Below, one piece after another: positions 18,459 to 22,576 of a stretch of 22,576 nucleotides of DNA (within the stretch, counting starts at the first letter, position 1; every line of letters begins with the position of its first letter). The notes under the pieces were generated by a model that was given only the letters and a program-made list of their open reading frames with translations, had not been told where the DNA came from and did not search any database. This DNA comes from a virus. A program made the translations under genes and the position numbers. The stretch spans positions 1 to 22,576 of IMG/VR virus record IMGVR_UViG_3300022745_000147; one strand, given 5' to 3'.

Positions 18459-19920
18459 GGAAAATCCTCTCTTGTTCTTCGGTGTCATGTTGTACGCGTT
18501 TCGCTTTGGTAAGCACAGTTTCGATCATTGGGCGTTCGATGTCAGTTACGGGGATATGGACGTTGAGCGGTCGAGTGGAGCCGTAGCGGTTCGACCGTTT
18601 GACCGCCTGATAAAACTCCTCGTAAGAATCCTGTAAGCCGCTGAAAACTTGGCGGGTTGCAATCTGGAGATTCAAACCAAAGCCCATGATTTTCGGCTTT
18701 GAAATCAAAACCTTACGCTTGCCCGATTTGAATTCGTTAATCAATTCGACGCGGGATTCATAGGGAGTATCGCCAGAAATGTTTGCGGCGTGTGGAAAAG
18801 TGGCGGCGATGATGTCCTGTTCGGTGTTGTACTTGCACCAGATGATCGTTGATTCATCCGGCCATGATTCCACCAATTGCTTGATGTAAGCGGGCTTTTC
18901 CGTATCAACCCGAACGCCCTTGTAACATCCCTTGGCAATCTGAGACAGAACGGACCTGGAAGTAATGCCGCCGATATTGTTGGCGAAGAGAGTACCTGTT
19001 TTTGTGAATGCGAGTTCAGTCTGTTCCAGCGTCAACGATACGTCATGAATATGGACATGAATGGGTGGAACGGTGGCGGTATTGTCTTTCCATCCATAGG
19101 TAGCGGGATTGGTTAGGAAGATAGACCAGTGGGAAAGTGCCCGGTAGAACGGTTCAAGGGCATGAGGCTTCAATTCCCATCGTTCGCCAGTTTCTCCACG
19201 GTTCACAAAAAACCGGGCAAGGAAGCTGTTGACAGTGGGGAAGTGGTCAAGGAAGACGGCATGATTCGCGTATTCGATGCGGTCATTAGGGGCAGGCGTC
19301 CCCGTGAGGGCAAGTTTCCACGGCAATCCTTTCCCAAGTTCAATGATCTTCATGCCCCATTTTCCGTAATGGGACTTGAGCATGGATGATTCATCGCAGA
19401 TAAGACCCGAAAGACGACCGGGCTTAATCTCATCCGTGAGCGATTCGTAATTGGTGATGCCGATGGATTCGGTGCCTGACGCAAGCCAATCGTTTAATTC
19501 ATTAGCCCGGATCTGTCGGACGGGAAGCGAATCCCCATAAAACCGCTTCACTTCGGCAAGGGTTTGTTCGATGACCATGAGAGGAGAAAGGATGAGAATA
19601 CAACGCCCGGCGGGGATGTTTTGGGATGCATGGCGAGCAAACTCGCAAAGGATGGCAGTTTTCCCCAGTCCGCAATCAATGAACGCGGCGTATTTCCGTT
19701 TGGTGATGGCGGATCGGGAAATGTCGGCCTGGTAATCGAATAGGTAATCGGCGGGGGTGTATTCGGTGATGCGTTCGGGAACAGTATCAACTCCAACGGC
19801 GGCGGCATATTCATCGGGGAAAATAGCTGTTCGCCCGCAGAATCGAAATTTAGGCAGAGACTTGATGCGGAGGAATTTGCAGTAATCGTCAACGCGATCA
19901 AGGTTAAGGGTAATTCTCAT
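18445..19920 (-). CDS. SNF2-like superfamily II helicase/ATPase
   Basis: A 491-residue protein. Motif I is DCGLGKT (82-88), motif II CDESS (175-179, DES in place of DEAH), motif III ALTGTPAPND (204-213), motif V-like KIMGFGLNLQ (410-419), and motif VI QAVKRSNRYGSTRPL (438-452), with the two arginines expected. This set and order fits the SNF2/phage helicase group. It should move on double-stranded DNA; phage members serve replication, recombination or DNA modification. It is paired with a methyltransferase gene, a common phage couple. GGAG lies five bases before the ATG. Residues 1-60 have no motif and may bind DNA or a partner. Confidence 0.85.
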   Translation of the reverse strand: MRITLNLDRVDDYCKFLRIKSLPKFRFCGRTAIFPDEYAAAVGVDTVPERITEYTPADYLFDYQADISRSAITKRKYAAFIDCGLGKTAILCEFARHASQNIPAGRCILILSPLMVIEQTLAEVKRFYGDSLPVRQIRANELNDWLASGTESIGITNYESLTDEIKPGRLSGLICDESSMLKSHYGKWGMKIIELGKGLPWKLALTGTPAPNDRIEYANHAVFLDHFPTVNSFLARFFVNRGETGERWELKPHALEPFYRALSHWSIFLTNPATYGWKDNTATVPPIHVHIHDVSLTLEQTELAFTKTGTLFANNIGGITSRSVLSQIAKGCYKGVRVDTEKPAYIKQLVESWPDESTIIWCKYNTEQDIIAATFPHAANISGDTPYESRVELINEFKSGKRKVLISKPKIMGFGLNLQIATRQVFSGLQDSYEEFYQAVKRSNRYGSTRPLNVHIPVTDIERPMIETVLTKAKRVQHDTEEQERIFHDAK

Positions 19921-20052
19921 TCATTCTCCAAAAAAAGGTGTTGCGTGTGGGTTAGCCGATTGGAGTGGTCATAATTTGCCGATGTATTTCGATTAAAAGC
20001 CGTTCCAAGCCTTGCACTTGGATGGGAGCTACTACGGCCTTCCGGTGGGATA

Positions 20053-20081
20053 GCATCCGAGGGAGCGACCCTGCCGGATGC
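20053..20081 (-). terminator. Hairpin in the gap after the ssDNA-binding candidate gene
   Basis: GCATCCG (20053-20059) and its complement (20075-20081) with an inner 4-bp stem (20060-20063 with 20069-20072) and a 2-base bulge make an 11-bp hairpin, nine bases after the stop of the upstream gene. No T-run follows. The remaining gap 19921-20089 shows a ribosome site for the helicase but no clear promoter. Confidence 0.35.
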
Positions 20082-20089
20082 GGGTGGGC

Positions 20090-20785
20090 TTAGAAGGGGA
20101 GCGACGCCGTTTCCTTGATGGCGTGCCACTGTTGACCCGTGAAGGCGGATTCGGCAACCCCGTACCGCGTTTCCGCGTCCCCGAGGAGCTTCGCCCAAAG
20201 GTCATTGACCACATCATCGGGCTTGCCGTCATGGGCCGCACAGAGAGACGCCCACGCCTCGTCCCGAGTCGCAACCGGACCCGCCGCAGGCTTTGGCGTC
20301 GAACGCCCCGCCACGGGCTTCGCAGGGGGCTTCCCCGCAACGCCGGCAACGCCGGACGATTGGGGGGTTGTCTTGCCCTGCTTCGCCCGCCACAATGCCG
20401 CCATCTTCTGAATGGTGGCCTTGCTCGCCGGCTTCACTTCCTGGGCATCGCCCCAGTTCGCCAAATCCCACTCCTCCCGCGCCGTCCCGTCCTGCTTGGT
20501 GCCGTGCTTGCACAAGACTTCAACGCGATTGGTGGAAAATCCGATGTTCTCAAAGTTGCCATCGAACCCCAGCGCCTTGAGCTTCTTGTCGGTGTACTCC
20601 ACCGCGCCGCCGTGGTAGGACAGGTACATGCGGCGTTCGATGGGAACGGGTAGCGTTTCGGTGCCCGTCGCCGGGTCAACAAATTCGGTGACGTTCATCG
20701 AGATGCAGATTTGCGGGCTTCCGTTCTTGGATTCGGTGGAAACCGCCCCAGTGATGTCCGCGACATATTTGCCTTCGGGTGTCAT
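20090..20785 (-). CDS. DUF669-like putative ssDNA-binding protein
   Basis: A 231-residue protein starting at ATG 20785 (overlap ATGA with the ATPase gene); the frame further upstream is a shadow. The N-terminal 130 residues (PEGKYVADITGAVST, SPQICISMNVTEF, RRMYLSYHGGAVEYTDKKLKA then LGFDG) have the OB-like beta pattern and the late T-x-x-x-L-x-x-L-G of DUF669-type phage proteins. A Pro/Ala/Lys linker follows (about 147-172), then a helical C-terminal domain with AWASLCAAHDGKPDDVVNDL and FTGQQWHAIKE. Beside a Sak4-type ATPase this is probably its single-strand-binding partner. Confidence 0.55.
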   Translation of the reverse strand: MTPEGKYVADITGAVSTESKNGSPQICISMNVTEFVDPATGTETLPVPIERRMYLSYHGGAVEYTDKKLKALGFDGNFENIGFSTNRVEVLCKHGTKQDGTAREEWDLANWGDAQEVKPASKATIQKMAALWRAKQGKTTPQSSGVAGVAGKPPAKPVAGRSTPKPAAGPVATRDEAWASLCAAHDGKPDDVVNDLWAKLLGDAETRYGVAESAFTGQQWHAIKETASLPF

Positions 20786-21609
20786 GCTTGCTCCTTGTGG
20801 ATGTAAGAGAAAATGGTGGAATAGACCAATGCCGGATCGTTGGGAATGTCGATGCACTCAGGCATCCCGTAACGGTTCTTTGCGTCCCAGGTGTCGCGGC
20901 GCTCCGTGTAGACCAGCCGCTCCGAACCGCCTACCCCCTTCCCCTTGCCCTGCTTCTCCTTGTCAATGACCGTCAGGTATTTCCCGAACAGGCAGGCATC
21001 CGCCCACCGTGCCGTAGCGCCCCAGGTCTTGTCGTGACAGTCGGCGACAAAGCGGTCGAAATCCGCGCCTTCGGGGTTCTTGAACTGCTTGATCTTGGTG
21101 TGTGCGGTGAAAATCACGTCAATCCCATGATTCTCCCGCAACTTGTCCAACGCCACCAGGAGCTTGAGCCAGTGCGACACGGAAACATCGTAACCCTTCT
21201 GGAAGTTGGCAAACCCCTTGTCTCCCCATTCTCCGCGAAACTCCGTCAGGCAGACATGCTCATGGCAAAGCCGCTCAGCGGTTCCCAGGGAGTCAATGCA
21301 GACGGTGCGGATGCTGCCGGGGGATTCGGCAATGCCGGAAATTAGGTCAAGCATCTCCGCCCATGCCATCGTCGATTTCGCTGGCACATTCGGAACCCGA
21401 CCCGCGTTGAGGAGGGTTCGGTATCCCTTTTCGTTGCCCGCCATGATGAAAGCGGGGGAGGGGGCGTAGGCTCCCACGGTGGACTTGCCCCATCCTTCCA
21501 CGGCGGCAAGGACAACGGCCGCGCCAACGGGGGAAGAGACATCGCCAAACGCGGGCTTGGCTTTCGGGGGTGCGGCGGGTGCCGCCCTGCTGGGGGGTGC
21601 GAGTGTCAT
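20782..21609 (-). CDS. Sak4-type RecA-fold ATPase (recombination)
   Basis: A 275-residue protein of the phage AAA_24/Sak4 group. Walker A is VEGWGKSTVG (37-46), preceded by a strand AAVVLAA. IRTVCIDSLGTAERL (100-114) is Walker B, and GIDVIFTAHTKIKQF (162-176) fits the next core strand with a Thr-x-His sensor. The N-terminal 20 residues are Ala/Pro-rich. Sak4 proteins anneal single strands with the help of an SSB. The gene lies between a PD-(D/E)XK nuclease and an SSB-like gene, coupled to both by ATGA, which supports a recombination role. Confidence 0.75.
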   Translation of the reverse strand: MTLAPPSRAAPAAPPKAKPAFGDVSSPVGAAVVLAAVEGWGKSTVGAYAPSPAFIMAGNEKGYRTLLNAGRVPNVPAKSTMAWAEMLDLISGIAESPGSIRTVCIDSLGTAERLCHEHVCLTEFRGEWGDKGFANFQKGYDVSVSHWLKLLVALDKLRENHGIDVIFTAHTKIKQFKNPEGADFDRFVADCHDKTWGATARWADACLFGKYLTVIDKEKQGKGKGVGGSERLVYTERRDTWDAKNRYGMPECIDIPNDPALVYSTIFSYIHKEQA

Positions 21610-22576
21610 GGTTTCTCCAATTCTGGATGCAAGTCCGTCGAAAAGCGAAATCCGCCTGGCAATCCAGATTCAAGCGGATTCACACTGTTAAAACACAACT
21701 CCCGGTAGGGACAGGGGTAGGGGTGGATACACGCCGCCGTGTTGCGAGGCCAACGGGCGTTCTTCTGGTGATAGCGGAGAATCTGGGTTTCGTCCCACAG
21801 TTCTTGAAGAAATTCGTCAACGTCCACCGACATCCGCACAATCTCACGCCGGGCAAAGTAGAAGTCTGGCCGCGATGCCACATCCTGGCGGAGCCGTTCG
21901 CCAAATTCGGCGGGGGTTTCCCTCGCTCCCTTTACCAGCTTGGGCCTGATGCTGGGCTTGCGGATCACATCGTAGACCACGGATTCGGCGGGGTATCCCA
22001 TCGCCTGGGCTGCGACCATGTACCCGGTAATCTGGGTATCCACACGCAGCCGCTTCCAATAGTCGGAGTCGGCTTCGATGCTGTCGGATGTCGTTTTCGT
22101 TTCCAAAACCGCCGTTGCGCCGGACGCCATTTTCACGATGCGGTCAATCTTTCCGGCGAACTGGAAGAGGGGCGATGCCGCCTGGGTTTCGGGGTTGAGA
22201 ATAGAAAGCTCGAAGGGGAGTTCTGTGGCGACGGTTTCGAGGGTGGCTAGTGAGCCGTTGGCCGAAGCCCAATGGCGGACGTAGGACCATACGAGAGCGC
22301 ACACGGTCTCGCATTCCGTCAACCATTCGGCTTCGGCCTCGGGGTCACCGAGCGCCCATGCGGGAATGTCCGCATAGTTGGAGCGAATGGCGGATTGGGC
22401 CGCGTCATCCGCCGCAACGCGGTCGGGATGTTGATAGTAGACCTCTACCCCCTTGTGGAACGCCCCGCCGAAACGCAGGGGGGTGGAATCACGGGAGGGA
22501 ACAACGCCAAGCTCATACCGATACCAATGCTTTTTGGAGCAGGACATGCGGCAGGTGCGGCGGGAATGGGTGATGA
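21606..22576 (-). CDS. Cas4/RecB-like PD-(D/E)XK exonuclease, 5' end beyond window
   Basis: The open frame starts with ATG at 22547, but in-frame codons upstream read ITHSRRTCRM, the usual S-x-S-x-x-x-x-C entry of this family, so the true start is probably outside the window. Motifs in order: FGGAFHKGVEVYY (His of motif I), FAGKIDRIVKM (Asp), AVLETKTTS (E-x-K), and TQITGYMVAA (Q-x-x-x-Y). Three cysteines near the C-terminus (CIHPYPCPYRELC) with an N-terminal cysteine (CSKKHW) can hold a 4Fe-4S cluster as in Cas4 and AddB. The enzyme likely resects DNA ends for the Sak4 annealase. Confidence 0.8.
   Translation of the reverse strand, partial: ITHSRRTCRMSCSKKHWYRYELGVVPSRDSTPLRFGGAFHKGVEVYYQHPDRVAADDAAQSAIRSNYADIPAWALGDPEAEAEWLTECETVCALVWSYVRHWASANGSLATLETVATELPFELSILNPETQAASPLFQFAGKIDRIVKMASGATAVLETKTTSDSIEADSDYWKRLRVDTQITGYMVAAQAMGYPAESVVYDVIRKPSIRPKLVKGARETPAEFGERLRQDVASRPDFYFARREIVRMSVDVDEFLQELWDETQILRYHQKNARWPRNTAACIHPYPCPYRELCFNSVNPLESGLPGGFRFSTDLHPELEKP

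Overview
The window is a compact tailed-phage (Caudoviricetes, siphovirus-type, HK97-like) genome segment or prophage. Almost every gene is on the minus strand, most neighbours overlap by 1-14 bases (ATGA, GTGA, TAATG junctions), and the order is that of a phage genome. No integrase, host gene or tRNA is visible, so free phage and prophage cannot be told apart. The host is uncertain. A dockerin-like calcium loop, a chitobiase-type C-terminal domain and a GH43 galactanase-like module in the accessory proteins suggest a polysaccharide-degrading bacterium, perhaps of the Planctomycetes/Verrucomicrobia group; this is an inference only.

In minus-strand transcription order (high to low coordinates): (i) 22576-20090, a recombination module: a Cas4/RecB-like PD-(D/E)XK nuclease cut by the window edge, a Sak4-type RecA-fold ATPase and a DUF669-like ssDNA-binding candidate. 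(ii) 19920-17577, an SNF2-like helicase and an N4-cytosine-type DNA methyltransferase, closed by a strong terminator. (iii) 17424-15372, a lambda-O-like replication initiator containing iteron-like repeats (a candidate origin), a helicase-loader-like protein and small HTH/AbrB-like regulators. (iv) 15371-15117, a regulatory gap with nested palindromes and a good -35/-10 pair. (v) 15116-12935, small zinc-knuckle, lipoprotein and membrane proteins that look like a lysis cassette, without a recognisable endolysin. (vi) 12938-10816, a dockerin-like protein and a large GH43 fibre/depolymerase candidate. (vii) 10807-1, head genes: small and large terminase, portal-MuF fusion, prohead protease, zinc ribbon, major capsid, decoration candidate, a glycosyltransferase, gp6-type connector, head-tail adaptor and a gp10-like protein cut by the left edge.

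The most striking element is at 5895-6713. The MuF domain is interrupted inside its conserved HPxCRC motif by a 273-residue intein. The DNA coding for the middle of this intein carries on the opposite strand a complete, ribosome-site-preceded gene (5955-6650, plus strand) for a modular Vsr-like (EDxHD-type) homing endonuclease with an N-terminal helix-turn-helix. Intein and endonuclease are thus coded antisense on the same bases, in codon register, instead of as one fused protein or as a free gene between split halves. To my knowledge the usual arrangements are an in-frame endonuclease inside the intein, or a fractured gene with the endonuclease between split-intein halves; an antisense-nested endonuclease would be a distinct design for a mobile element.
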